Source of the DNA: Forficula auricularia
Taxonomy: Eukaryota > Arthropoda > Insecta > Dermaptera > Forficulidae
Assembly: GCA_024734495.1 (NCBI GenBank)
Contig: JALMQS010000055.1
Coordinates: 11,193,340-11,257,339, forward strand
Direction: 5' to 3'
DNA: 64,000 nucleotides
In this document: piece after piece, positions 46,622 to 56,273 of the stretch
Numbering within the stretch: the stretch's first letter is position 1
Layout of the letters: the number at the start of each line of letters is the position of its first letter
Made by a program: the position numbers and the translations under genes
Notes under the pieces: generated by a model
The model's database searches: none
Told to the model about the DNA's origin: nothing
What the model saw: the letters and a program-made list of their open reading frames with translations, nothing else

Positions 46622-47190
46622 CTAAGGGCCGGTAAAGTAAATGCTTTTTAAAAGTAACAAAGGGTAGATGGTAGATCGTTTGGTAAATGTCCATATGCGT
46701 TTTCAAGGTTTCTAGAAGTCTCAGTAAAGTTTTTTACCAAGTAACAATTATTTTTATGTTGGCGTGAAAAATCCCTAAAACGTCACTAAAATGTTTGTTT
46801 TTTCAAATGTTACAAACCCCGGTTTTGAAATATAGTGGAATTTTAAAAAAATATTATTGACAATCTAACTTTAACTCAGGCATTTGAAAATTTTATTATA
46901 ATCATTTACCAAGTTTTTTATTTAGGATTTAGGGATTAAAATAAAAAAACACATGAATCAAAACAAAATAGATTTAATAAAAATAGGTACAAAAATACTG
47001 AGTCTATATACCTAATTTCGCTTAAAAAAATATTATTGGTAAATTGCACGAAACGAATGTCATTTAATAGCATAAAACTTGGAGAAAATACAATTACGGG
47101 AATATATAATATATATTTGGGATGTTATCGTCCATCTTTGAAAATAATTACGATCAGCTTTCTCGTTGATATATATATATATATCCCTGG
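46622..47190 (-). repeat. Dispersed repeat F, copy 2
   Basis: Inverse of 29600-30166 across its length, starting GGGCCGGTAAAGTAAATGC and ending ATCAGCTTTCTCGTTGATAT next to a TA tract. Confidence 0.85.
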
Positions 47191-48020
47191 ATTTACACTG
47201 TACTTGTTTTACACGACCAGTTTGGTCGATGCGAATAGGCTACATTTTGACTGTTTACTCTGAGGCTCATTTTGCAAACATTTTTAGGGGGGGGGGGGTA
47301 AAATGTTTAGGTTTTTTTAGGGGCTAAAAATTGTTATTTTATTATTATAAAAGAGAAATACTATTTATATTGAAATACTAAAAAAGTAATAAATAATTAT
47401 TCAAATAATATATCATTTTTATACTACATATTTCAGGGGTGCCCATAGTAGGTGGGGTGGCTAAGACGCAACGTGCGACAATAAAATTTCTAGGGGGGGA
47501 ATTGTTCCATTTTAGCATTATATGTTAAAAATCGTTTTGCACTGTTTTAAATTACACGTTTTCTCCTGGAACATATCTAAATGTGTTAATCAAGGGATGG
47601 GTGTATATTATAATTAAAAAATGCTTTGGTGAACTTTATTTATATGAAATCACAATCTAGATAGGTAATTTTATTCAATGATATAATTTTTTTTATTATT
47701 AAATATATTTCGAAGAATTATAAATTCCATTTATTTATTTTGAAGTCTTTTTTTTAAATTATTACAAAACAAGTTAAATTCATTATTTTAAACTAAAGTG
47801 CTCTATGATCAACTTTAACAATCTTGATGGGTTACGGTGGGCCCGGGCGTATAGGATCTGTGTAAAGGTTGATTTAAACTTGTATATAAGAGTTAATTTA
47901 AAACTTGAGTACATTTAATACTATATACGAGAACTACTATTTTAAGCGAGAAAGAATTTAATTTATAGGACAGATTCTAAGATTTTAATAGAAATATTAT
48001 TAAATTGCGATATCAGAGGG
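47191..48020. other. AT-rich sequence with hAT-like end
   Basis: CAGGGGTGCCCATAGTAGG at 47437 is a hAT-type terminus. A G-run (47287-47297) and a GC patch at 47830 (GGGTTACGGTGGGCCCGGGC) are unexplained. No gene. Confidence 0.35.
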
Positions 48021-48098
48021 GATTCATCCCCCCAGGAGTCGAACCTGAGAACTGACATGCTTTCCGGGCAGTCAGCTCACACCCTCGAGACAAAATAG
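48021..48098 (-). repeat. tRNA-like SINE head
   Basis: On the minus strand CGAGGGTGTGAGCTGACTGC is followed 30 bp later by GGTTCGACTCC, a B-box sequence. No acceptor stem pairing. Confidence 0.45.
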
Positions 48099-48179
48099 TT
48101 AAAAAATCTAAGATTTAAGGAGATTTGTTTATTTATATATCAGAGAGTCTGGTCCCATTTATTTTAAATATTAAAAAAA

Positions 48180-50757
48180 CCTACTACATCATATAAGGAT
48201 AACCAAGTTATAGAAGAAATGTACGAACAAATTGAAAACCTGATGAAGCGCGTTAAAGGGGATGAAAATTTAATAATTATGGGGGATTGGAATGCAAGAG
48301 TAGGAAAAGGCAAAGAAGGAAAAGTGGTGGGCGAACACGGTCTAGGAGATAGGAATGAAAGGGGCGAAAGATTAATTGAATTTTGCAGTAAGCACAGTTT
48401 AGTAGTAGCAAACACACTCTTCCAACACCATCCAAGAAGGATCTACACGTGGAAAATGCCAAAAGACAAGGGGAGATTTCAAATAGATTACATATTAGTC
48501 AAACAAAGATTCAGAAATCAAGTAAAGGACTGTAAAAGCTATCCTGGGGCTGATATTTTTAGTGATCACAATCTAATTGCGATGAAATGCCAACTAAAAT
48601 TTAAAAAACTAATAAAAAAGGGAGGGTCGCGAAAAAACTGGGATATATCTAAATTAAAAAATAAGGAAACCCAAAAACTTTTCGAAAACGTAATGAATAA
48701 GAAACTGGAAGAAAAAACACCCACAAATAACAAAGAAGAAGAAATCGAACAAGAATGGAATGCTATGAAATCAAGCCTGACTGAAACAGCCAACGAAGTC
48801 CTTAAATCAAAGAAAAACGAAATTAAAAAGCCATGGGTAACAGACGAAATACGGCAACTGATTGACGAACGAAGAAAATTTAAGAACAGAAAAGACGAAG
48901 AAGGGAAAGAAACATATAAAAAATTAAGATGGAAAGTTATAAGAGAATGTAGAAAAGCAAAAGAAAAAATGATTCAAGAAAAATGTAAAGAAGTCAACGA
49001 AAATCTAGTATTGGGAAAAGTTGATGTAGCCTATAGGGCAATAAAAAGAAATTTCCAAGAAGACAAGCCAAAAAGCAAGAACATAAGAGATAAAGGAGGC
49101 CACATTATTCTAAACGAAAACGAACAGGCAAATAGATGGAAGGAACACCTAGAAGAACTCTATGGAGAAGAAAAAACAATGAACCCAATAGAAGAAGAAG
49201 AATCTGTGGACGAAAACGAATTAGGAGACCCCATACTCAGGTCAGAATTCGAGACAGCTTTGAAGGAACTAAAAAATAATAGAGCACCCGGAATAGACAA
49301 TATACAAGCTGAAATCCTAAAGAACTCTGGAGAAAAGGCACGTGACAAACTTTTTGAACTAATTAGCAAAATCTATAAATTGGGAATCATCCCAAAAGAT
49401 TTCGAAAAAAACAAAATAGTCACACTTCCCAAAAAGACAGGCGCGGATAAATGTGAAAATTTCAGGACCATTAGCCTAACCTCACATGCCTCCAAAATCC
49501 TAACCAAAATAATCCAAAGAAGAATAGAACAAAGAGTTGAAGAAAATCTGGGGGAAGACCAGTTCGGCTTTAGAAGAAACAGAGGCACCCGAGAAGCAAT
49601 TCTCTCTCTTAGACTAATAATAGAAAGGGCTTTTATCAGGGAAGAATCTGTCTACATCGGATTCATAGACCTAGAAAAAGCATTCGATAACGTCAATTGG
49701 GAAATTATGTTTAAAATATTAAAACAGGCGGGAATAAAATTCAGAGAGAGAAGACTAATCTACAATCTATATCAAAACCAGACGGCAATTATAAATATTG
49801 GTGATGAACAAAGAGAAGCCAAAATAAAAAAAGGTGTAAGACAAGGATGTGTGCTGTCACCCATGATTTTCAACTTATACATAGAAGAAGCGATTAAAGA
49901 ATTCAAAGACAAAATTGATACAGGTATAGAAATCCAAGGTCAAAAGATCGCTATGTTAAGATTTGCCGATGACATTGCCCTTCTAGGAAGCAATAAAAAA
50001 GAATTAGAGGACGCCTTGAATGGAATTAACCAAATCCTAATAGAAGAAATCAAAATGAAAATAAACAAGAATAAAACCAAGTTCCTAGTATGTACAAAAA
50101 AAGAACAAACGAGACAGGAATGCATCAAAATTAACCAAGAAAACCTAGAAGGAGTTAAGGAATTCCGCTACCTAGGAAGTAAAATAACATGGGATGGGAG
50201 GAGCGAAAACGAAATTAAATCAAGAATTGCCCAAGCAAAAATGGGGTTTAATTCAAAACAAAAACTACTATGCTCCTCCTCAATCAGCTTAGCAAACAGG
50301 AAGTTGCTATTGAAGACATATGTATGGAGCATAGCCATGTACGGGTGTGAAACCTGGACAATTAGAGAAGCGGAGAGAAAGAGATTAGAGGCTTTCGAAA
50401 TGTGGTGCTACAGAAGAATGACGAATATCAAATGGATGGATAAAATTACAAATGAAGAAGTTCTTGGAAGAATCGGAGAAAGAAGAACCTTGTGGAAGAG
50501 TCTGAAGAAGAGAAGAGGTCAGATGATGGGGCACACACTGAGACATGGGGGACTGCTTAGGGATATCTTGGAGGGGGAGGTGGGAAAGAAAAGGGGAAGG
50601 GGAAGAACCAGATTAGAATATTTCAACCAAATAATTGGGGATATGGGATGCCAGACATTTAGAGAGGTTAAACGGCTGGCGGGGGACAGAGTCGAGTGGA
50701 GACGGATTGTTGCATCAAACCAGTCTTAGGACTGTATACTCAATGATGATGATGATG
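48180..50757 (+). mobile_element. RTE-clade LINE, 5'-truncated, otherwise well preserved
   Basis: The 5' end lies within the endonuclease (coding from CCTACTACATCATATAAGG, near 48180). The 3' end carries the ATGATGATGATGATG microsatellite right after the stop, then A-rich sequence. ATTAAAAAAA at 48170-48179 and 50758-50767 may be the target duplication, though its A-richness makes that uncertain. The short 3' end with a microsatellite instead of a long UTR is typical of RTE elements. Confidence 0.9.
48219..50729 (+). CDS. RTE endonuclease (partial) / reverse transcriptase, 836 codons
   Basis: An uninterrupted frame; the ATG at 48219 is internal to the family protein, which would start further upstream. 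The endonuclease C-terminal part has GDWNARVG (residues 22-29), IDYILV (89-94) and SDHNLI (115-120), the last holding the Asp-His pair of the APE-type active site. The N-terminal catalytic part is missing. The reverse transcriptase has LKNNRAPGIDNIQAEIL (351-367), FGFRRNRGT (449-457), GFIDLEKAFDNVNW (481-494), KKGVRQGCVLSP (537-548) and FADDIALLG (582-590) with both catalytic Asp. The C-terminal domain has WCYRRMTNIKWMDKIT (729-744), MGHTLRHGG (770-778) and GRTRLEYFNQIIGD (795-808). The protein would copy its own RNA at a nicked target. Without the full endonuclease this copy is unlikely to jump, yet the polymerase frame is intact, so it inserted recently. Confidence 0.92.
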   Translation: MYEQIENLMKRVKGDENLIIMGDWNARVGKGKEGKVVGEHGLGDRNERGERLIEFCSKHSLVVANTLFQHHPRRIYTWKMPKDKGRFQIDYILVKQRFRNQVKDCKSYPGADIFSDHNLIAMKCQLKFKKLIKKGGSRKNWDISKLKNKETQKLFENVMNKKLEEKTPTNNKEEEIEQEWNAMKSSLTETANEVLKSKKNEIKKPWVTDEIRQLIDERRKFKNRKDEEGKETYKKLRWKVIRECRKAKEKMIQEKCKEVNENLVLGKVDVAYRAIKRNFQEDKPKSKNIRDKGGHIILNENEQANRWKEHLEELYGEEKTMNPIEEEESVDENELGDPILRSEFETALKELKNNRAPGIDNIQAEILKNSGEKARDKLFELISKIYKLGIIPKDFEKNKIVTLPKKTGADKCENFRTISLTSHASKILTKIIQRRIEQRVEENLGEDQFGFRRNRGTREAILSLRLIIERAFIREESVYIGFIDLEKAFDNVNWEIMFKILKQAGIKFRERRLIYNLYQNQTAIINIGDEQREAKIKKGVRQGCVLSPMIFNLYIEEAIKEFKDKIDTGIEIQGQKIAMLRFADDIALLGSNKKELEDALNGINQILIEEIKMKINKNKTKFLVCTKKEQTRQECIKINQENLEGVKEFRYLGSKITWDGRSENEIKSRIAQAKMGFNSKQKLLCSSSISLANRKLLLKTYVWSIAMYGCETWTIREAERKRLEAFEMWCYRRMTNIKWMDKITNEEVLGRIGERRTLWKSLKKRRGQMMGHTLRHGGLLRDILEGEVGKKRGRGRTRLEYFNQIIGDMGCQTFREVKRLAGDRVEWRRIVASNQS

Positions 50758-50799
50758 ATTAAAAAAAAAAAAAATTGTGGTGCGGGCCCGTAGGCTGGA

Positions 50800-51118
50800 G
50801 CTTATCACCCCTATGTTAAAATCCTGCTCTCTGATCACACGACACTTTTCCGCTACTTATTTCTTGCTTGCTTAATATTTATAATAATTTATAAATATAT
50901 ATTATATAATTAACCTTGATATTGGGATCTTGAACTTGAGAAAATAATTAAAAGCTAAATTTTCAAAAGTTTTAACACGTTTCGTCGTATATATCTATCA
51001 AAGAAAGCTGATCCTAAAAATTGTCTGAAGAAGTCGAAAAATATACGACGAAACGATGTTAAAACTTTTTGAAATATAGGTTTTAATTATTTTCTTAAGT
51101 CCAAGATCCCAATATCCA
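50800..51118. repeat. Repeat D, copy 2, with foldback and hammerhead-like motif
   Basis: The left arm 50914-51000 (GATATTGGGATCTTGAACTT, GAGAAAATAATTA) is inverted at 51030-51118. Between and within the arms, CTGAAGAAGTCGAAAAATAT followed by ACGACGAAACGA (51021-51053) repeats the motif seen at 42700-42740. Confidence 0.75.
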
Positions 51119-51158
51119 GCCTAATTATTTTCAAAGATGGACGATAACAACCCAACTA

Positions 51159-52432
51159 AGCAACTAAGTAATTGCGGATTTTGTTTAGAAAATCGAAGAC
51201 AATTCTTTCATGGAACTAAATAACTTTATTCTGTAATGTATTGCCCATTTTGATCACTGACCTTTTGCCATCTTTCAGGCAGCATCATAATCCCACGTTC
51301 ATAAAACTTCTGGTTTTTATTAGCAAAAAGCTGAATCAGGTACAATTTGACATCATCATCATTATTGAAATTTTTACCATTCAAGGAGTTTTGTAAAAGA
51401 TCGAAATAAAAAGTAATCTGATGGTGCAAGGTCAGGACTATATGGTGGATGTGGCAAAACATCCCAACCAAGCTCAATAATTGTTGCCGAGTGACCAAAA
51501 GATGTGTGTAGCCTTGCATTGTCAGATGGAATACAACACCTTTTCGATTTGTCAATTCGGCCCGCTTTTCTTCAACTGCATTGTTTAATTTCGTTAGTTG
51601 TTCAATGTAGACAACAGAATTGATCGTTCGGTTGGGTGGTAAGAGTTCAAAGTAGACAATTCCTCTAATCCCACCAAGCTGATAACAAAACCTTCTTTTG
51701 ATGAATACAGCTTTTGATGTTGTTTGAGCTGGTTCACATAGCCTGCTCCACTATCTTTTTACTCTTGATATTGTTGTAAACAACCCATTTTCATCGCCAG
51801 TTATCAGTCGTTTTAAAAATGGATCATTTTCATTACGTTTCTTTAGCAAATCGCAGCTGTTAATGCGTTGCGTTAATGCGTTTCTTTGCAGTTCGTGAGG
51901 AACCCATGTATCGAGTTTTTGAACATAGCCAAGTTGTTTTAAGTGATTTTCAATGCATGTATGTGATACATGAAGCTTCTCTGCAATCTCACGTGTTGTA
52001 CTGTGACGATCCGAATCGATTATTGCTTTGATTAGGTCGTCATCAACTTCAATTGGACGACCAGAGCGTTTTTCATCTTTGAGTGAAAAATCACCAGAAC
52101 GAAATTTGGCAAACCAATTTTGACACTGCCGTTCTTTTAAGGCTTCGTCGCCATAAACAGCACATAACTTTCTGTGAGCTTGCGATGCGTTTTTCCCTTT
52201 GCGGAAATAAAAAATCAAAATATGACGAAAATGTTCCTTTTGATTTTCCATTTTTCAACGAACGCCAAACGAAAACTACGCAACCGATCAAAAAACTTTT
52301 TTTACTGATTGACAGCTGAATTGCCAACTATCAAATAACAAAATGTGTTTTACATTTGGACTACGCCAGCAAACCTAAAAATTCAACGGAAGCCATCTAT
52401 GAGTGAAATCCGCAATTACTTAGTTGCCAACC
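51159..52432 (-). mobile_element. mariner transposon, defective
   Basis: Inverted ends: CAACTAAGTAATTGCGGATTT at 51161-51181 and its inverse at 52406-52427, with TA at 51157-51158 and 52433-52434. The length of about 1.27 kb is normal for mariner. It sits inside a repeat F fragment: GGACGATAACAACCCA on the left continues as ATATTATATATTCACG on the right, as in the uninterrupted copy at 29635-29670. Confidence 0.88.
51230..52251 (-). pseudogene. mariner transposase
   Basis: The start MENQKEHFRHILIFYFRKG at 52251 is followed by a helix-turn-helix region with VYGDEALKERQCQNWFAKF, SGDFSLKDEKRSGRP (mariner linker) and STTREIAEKLHVSHTCIENH. Then comes LITGDENGL with the first catalytic Asp near 51800. 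The frame breaks about 51755. A second frame covers the end (FERGIMMLPERWQKVSDQNG type, to 51226). The segment with the second and third Asp (SDNARLHTSF and HPPYSPDLAPSDY equivalents, about 51540-51430) is readable only out of frame. N-terminus and length fit the family, but at least two frame shifts inactivate it. Confidence 0.85.
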
Positions 52433-52684
52433 TAATATATTATATATTCACGAAATCTGGGGGCACGGCAGTGCCAGCCAAGTTCGATTCGAGCGCGGAT
52501 GTGTGCACTGCCAGACTACCCTTTACAGGAAACAACTCAGGCCATTTTGACGCCTCTGTAACTTCGTAATGGAAACCTCTACATGGCTGAAAATTTTTTT
52601 CCAAAATACTGGTCCATAAGCTTAACTAAATTACAAAATTTCATATTTCTACTGTTTATACCATCCAAGTTACAATAAGCCAAA

Positions 52685-53320
52685 GATAGGCTTTTTCGTC
52701 ACTCACTCACTGACTCACTCACTCATCAAAATTCTAGAGTACTTCCGCTAACCCTAGAATGCTGAAATTTGGCAGGCAGGTAGAGTTTGGGGTACAATTA
52801 ATGGGAAAAATCCAAAAATCGAAACTTTCCCTTCTTCAGGACCTAAAATGAAGGGGTGAAATTTATAGACTTAATTAACATATACTAAAAATTCAATGAA
52901 CCTAGAATGCTGAAATTTGGCATACTGGTATAGCTTGACACATTAATAAAGGAGGAAATTGAAAAATCGAAACTTTTCCTTCTTCAAGGCCCGAAATGAA
53001 GGGGTGAAAGTTATAGGCTTAATTAACATAAACTAAAAATTCAATGAACCTAGAATGCTGAAATTTGGCATACTGGTAAAGCTTGACACATTAATAAAGG
53101 ACGAAATTGAAAAATCGAAACTTTTCCTTCTTCAGGGCCCGAAATGAAGGGGTTAAATTTATAGGATAAATTAACATACAACATGCTGAAATTTGGCCTA
53201 CTGATAGAGTTTGGGGTACATTTAAAGGGAAAAATCGAAAAAGCGAAACTTTCCCTTCTTCAGGACATAAAATGAAGGAGTGAAAATTATAGGCTTAATT
53301 TCAATTTCCATCAACTTACA
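52685..53320. repeat. Tandem repeat, four units of about 130-150 bp
   Basis: Units begin with CTAGAATGCTGAAATTTGGC at 52753, 52902 and 53050, and with ATGCTGAAATTTGGC at about 53183. Each continues with a TTGGGGTACA or TTGACACATT block, AATCGAAACTTT.CCTTCTTC and AAATGAAGGGGTGAAA. The array is preceded by ACTCACTCACTGACTCACTC (52701-52720), a motif often seen at the head of insect repeats of this type. Confidence 0.85.
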
Positions 53321-53330
53321 AAAAGAAGTG

Positions 53331-53849
53331 AAATCTCAACAAAAACACATGTGTAAAAAAAAGCCAAGTTCGATTAATAATAACCGTTTGCCAAAAAAAG
53401 TAGTGAGATCTAATGTGCTGCCAAGTTCAACATCATCAATGTATTAAATGGGTCGAGAATATAGTAACTTCAATAAAAACGCATGTTTTTCATTTCTCAT
53501 GTCCAACTATAGTTTTTATTGATTTCACATTTTTAGTTGAAATTATATTCCTAAAACTTGGCTTTTACGCATTGTGGTGGAGGCCCTATCATACTATAAT
53601 AATAATAATTTAATGGGTAAAAGCCAAGTTTTAGGAAAATAATTTCAACTAAAAATGTGAAATCAATAAAAACTATAGTTGGGCATGAGAAATGAAAAAC
53701 ATGCGATTTTATTGAAGTTACTATATTCTCGACCCATTTAATACATTGATGATGTTGAACTTGGCAGCACATTAGATCTCACTACTTTTTTTGGCAAACG
53801 GTTATTATTAATCGAACTTGGCTTTTTTACACATGTGTTTTTGTTGAGA
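53331..53849. mobile_element. Long foldback element, arms about 235 bp
   Basis: 53331-53568 and 53617-53849 are inverted copies with few mismatches and a 48-bp spacer. Blocks: CTCAACAAAAACACATGTGT, AACCGTTTGCCAAAAAAAGT, AATGGGTCGAGAATATAGTA. The two similar reading frames on opposite strands are only the two arms read outward and are not genes. Confidence 0.92.
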
Positions 53850-54326
53850 TTATATTTTCTCCAAGTTTTATGCTAATAAATGACATTCATTTTGTGAAAT
53901 TTACCAAAAATAATTTTTTTACGCAAAATTAGGTATATAGACTCAGTATTTTTGTACCTATTTTTTATTAAAACCATTTTGTTTTAATACATGTTTTTTT
54001 TTATTTGAATCGCTAAATTCTAAATTAAAAACTTTGTAAATTATTAGAATAACATTTTCAAATGCCTCAGTTAAGGTTAGATTTTTAATAATATTTTTTT
54101 TTAAATGCCACTATATTTAAAAACCATGGGTTGTTACATTAAAAAAAACAGTTTAGTGACGTTTTAGGGATTTTTGGAGGCCAATATAAAAATAATTCTT
54201 ACTAAGCTTTGATTTTTACTGCGGTCTCTAAAAACTTTGCACAACGCATATGGACATTTACCAATCAGTCTACTATCTACCCTTTGTTATTTTTAAAAAG
54301 CATTTACGACATACAACCGGCCCTAA
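53850..54326 (+). repeat. Dispersed repeat F, copy 3 (truncated, diverged)
   Basis: Begins TTTCTCCAAGTTTTATGCTA directly after the foldback arm and ends GACATACAACCGGCCCTAAG. It lacks the first 90 bp of copy 1, and CTTTGC is deleted near the end. Confidence 0.8.
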
Positions 54327-54507
54327 GAGTAAACGTTTGTTAGTATTCATGTTTACAAACAGACACACAAACAAATCAATGGATGACTTTTGGAACAATT
54401 TTTGGACTTAGTCTCTGATATCATGTTGCATCCGTGATTCTGATATCGTCTTCAAAAAATCATTACATATTTTTAATAAATTTAAGAGTTCTGCAGAGTT
54501 ATAGTTT

Positions 54508-54753
54508 TTGTTGGATTCGGCAAATTTTAAAAATCTATTAAAAATATCAGAACCTTTCTCTAGGAAATTTACCTATGGCTTCTTCTTCGACCGATGCCGG
54601 ATTACAGAATATGGCGAACCGAAGAATACCGGATTAAAGGACGCCCACTGTATTTTCTATTCAAGACGGAGTGGTAGATTCATTGCAGAATTGATGAGAA
54701 TGCAGCTCAACGATGATGAAAGCCACAAATTTCGGATAAAAAATAATTTATAG
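54508..54753 (+). other. Unrecognised 81-codon frame after an acceptor-like site
   Basis: CCTTTCTCTAG at 54554-54564 is a possible splice acceptor. The frame then reads KFTYGFFFDRCRITEYGEPK to a stop at 54753. The sequence is less AT-rich and non-repetitive. It could be a terminal exon or an old element; I do not recognise the protein. Confidence 0.2.
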
Positions 54754-54774
54754 GAACGTCATTTTCAACTTTTT

Positions 54775-55100
54775 AAAAAATTCGACTATTCGTAGGATCG
54801 TTTCTCCTTCTTCAGGGCTTAAAATGGTCAACGAAGGAACTGCAGTGTATATTAATTTTTTTATTGCAATTAAGTTCAAAACTTAGTGCACTGTAACGCA
54901 TTGATGATGACCAGAGCTGGTCAAAGGTTGATAAAAAATTTAATTAAATTTTATTTGAATTCTGTTTAATTCTGATGTCTGCGAATTAAAATTGACCTTT
55001 TGGCCTGAATTTAAACTTAAAATAATATTAATATATTGCTTTTAATTAAAGCAAAAAATAACGGAACAACTCTCAGTCCAGCAGATATTATTTATTAAAA
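54775..55100 (+). repeat. Dispersed repeat, copy 2 (partner at 11041-11400)
   Basis: Shares CTCCTTCTTC.GGG.TTAAAATGG, TCAACGAAGGAAC and GTGTATATTA with 11085-11140, and the AT-rich downstream region. Confidence 0.6.
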
Positions 55101-55371
55101 GAGTAACAAATATTTACAAACTAGTGTTTACACGATGTTTGAATCGTTTTCATGTATTAGATACCACGACATCAAATTGTAGACATTAATCGAAACGTCT
55201 TGTATTTGTGTAATATGTGTATACTTGTTAGTGTTTTAATATATATATTAAAGAGTGCAAAATGTGGTTTATTTAAAAAGTTCGAATAAACTATTCAACG
55301 AATAAAACATTAATCAATTAATAGAATTCAAAAATTAAAAGTAAATTTTATAATAGATATTGGAATTACTA

Positions 55372-56271
55372 GGTGTGCCGGTTAATAATGTCCCTATTTT
55401 CTAACAGATGGCATTTCGGTATTTTTCCACCAAACTCATCCAAATATTTTTTTTGGTTTTATAGTGTTGGTAATCAATTTTCAAACGGCATATAACATGT
55501 CAACATTCGGTTCATTTGTGTATGAGATATTGGCTTGTAAACATGGCGGATTTTGTGCCGAAAAAGAGCATTTGCGGGAGGTGATGTTGCATTATTTTTT
55601 AATGAAGAAATCGGCTGCGGAAACGGCTCGTATTCTCGGGGAGTTTATGGGGACCATGCTCGATCTGAAAAAATCTGCCAACGTTGGTTTGGACGGTTTC
55701 GAAGTGGTGATTTTGATGTGAACGACAAGAAGCGGCCTGGACAGCCGAAAAAGTTTGAGGATGCTGACCTGGAGGACTTGCTGGCAGAAGATCCGCGCCA
55801 ATCGCAAGGAATGCGCTACAGACAACAATTGATCAATTTGAATCATGCATTGATCGAAAAACGGCAGCAATGGGCTCGAAGACATGGACGTGTCATTTTG
55901 CTCCACGACAACGCTTCGTCGAACACCGCCAAATCGACGAAAGAAACATCAAAAGCGCTCGAATGGGAGGCCCTACTCCACCCGCCCTACTCTCCAGACC
56001 TCGCTCCATCGGATTACCACCTCTTTAGGTCAATGGCACACGGATTGGCTGACCAGCACTTCGCTAATTACGAAGAAGTGGCAAAATGGCTCGAATCTTG
56101 GCTCGCCTCGAAAGGGGAGAAATTCTACTGGGAGGATACACAATTTGCCGGATCGTTGGTCAAAATGTGTAGAATCCGATGGTGCATACTTTGAATAAAC
56201 CACTTTTGCCAGTTCTGAAAAAATTTGTGTTTTCCTCATGCCGAAAAAAGGACATTATTAACCGGCACACC
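55372..56271 (+). mobile_element. mariner transposon, internally deleted, 900 bp
   Basis: Perfect inverted ends of 22 bp: GGTGTGCCGGTTAATAATGT, then CC, at 55372-55393 and inverted at 56250-56271. They are flanked by TA at 55370-55371 and 56272-56273. Intact relatives are about 1.25-1.3 kb, so roughly 350 bp are missing from the middle of the transposase gene. Confidence 0.93.
55498..56194 (+). pseudogene. mariner transposase with central deletion
   Basis: The N-terminal part reads EKEHLREVMLHYFLMKKSAA, then ETARILGE (55560-55640) in one frame. A frame shift leads into VYGDHARSEKICQRWFGRFR and SGDFDVNDKKRPGQPKKFED, which includes the mariner linker. After EDPRQSQ (about 55805) the frame jumps to MRYRQQLINLNHALIEKRQQ: the block with the TGDE first catalytic Asp is deleted. 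The remaining part has LLHDNASSN (second Asp) and HPPYSPDLAPSDYHLF (third Asp) with the normal D-34-D spacing, then a tail to WCIL. With the frame shift and one catalytic residue gone it is inactive, but its perfect ends could still be moved by a related transposase. Confidence 0.9.
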
Positions 56272-56273
56272 TA

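Noticed and set aside
52685..53320. CRISPR-like regular repeat array
   Set aside because: Whole units repeat without unique spacers and the setting is a eukaryotic genome; it is an ordinary tandem repeat.
53413..53772. Two nearly identical short proteins on opposite strands starting MCCQVQHHQCIKWVENIV
   Set aside because: They are the two arms of the 53331-53849 foldback read outward; no sign of coding selection.
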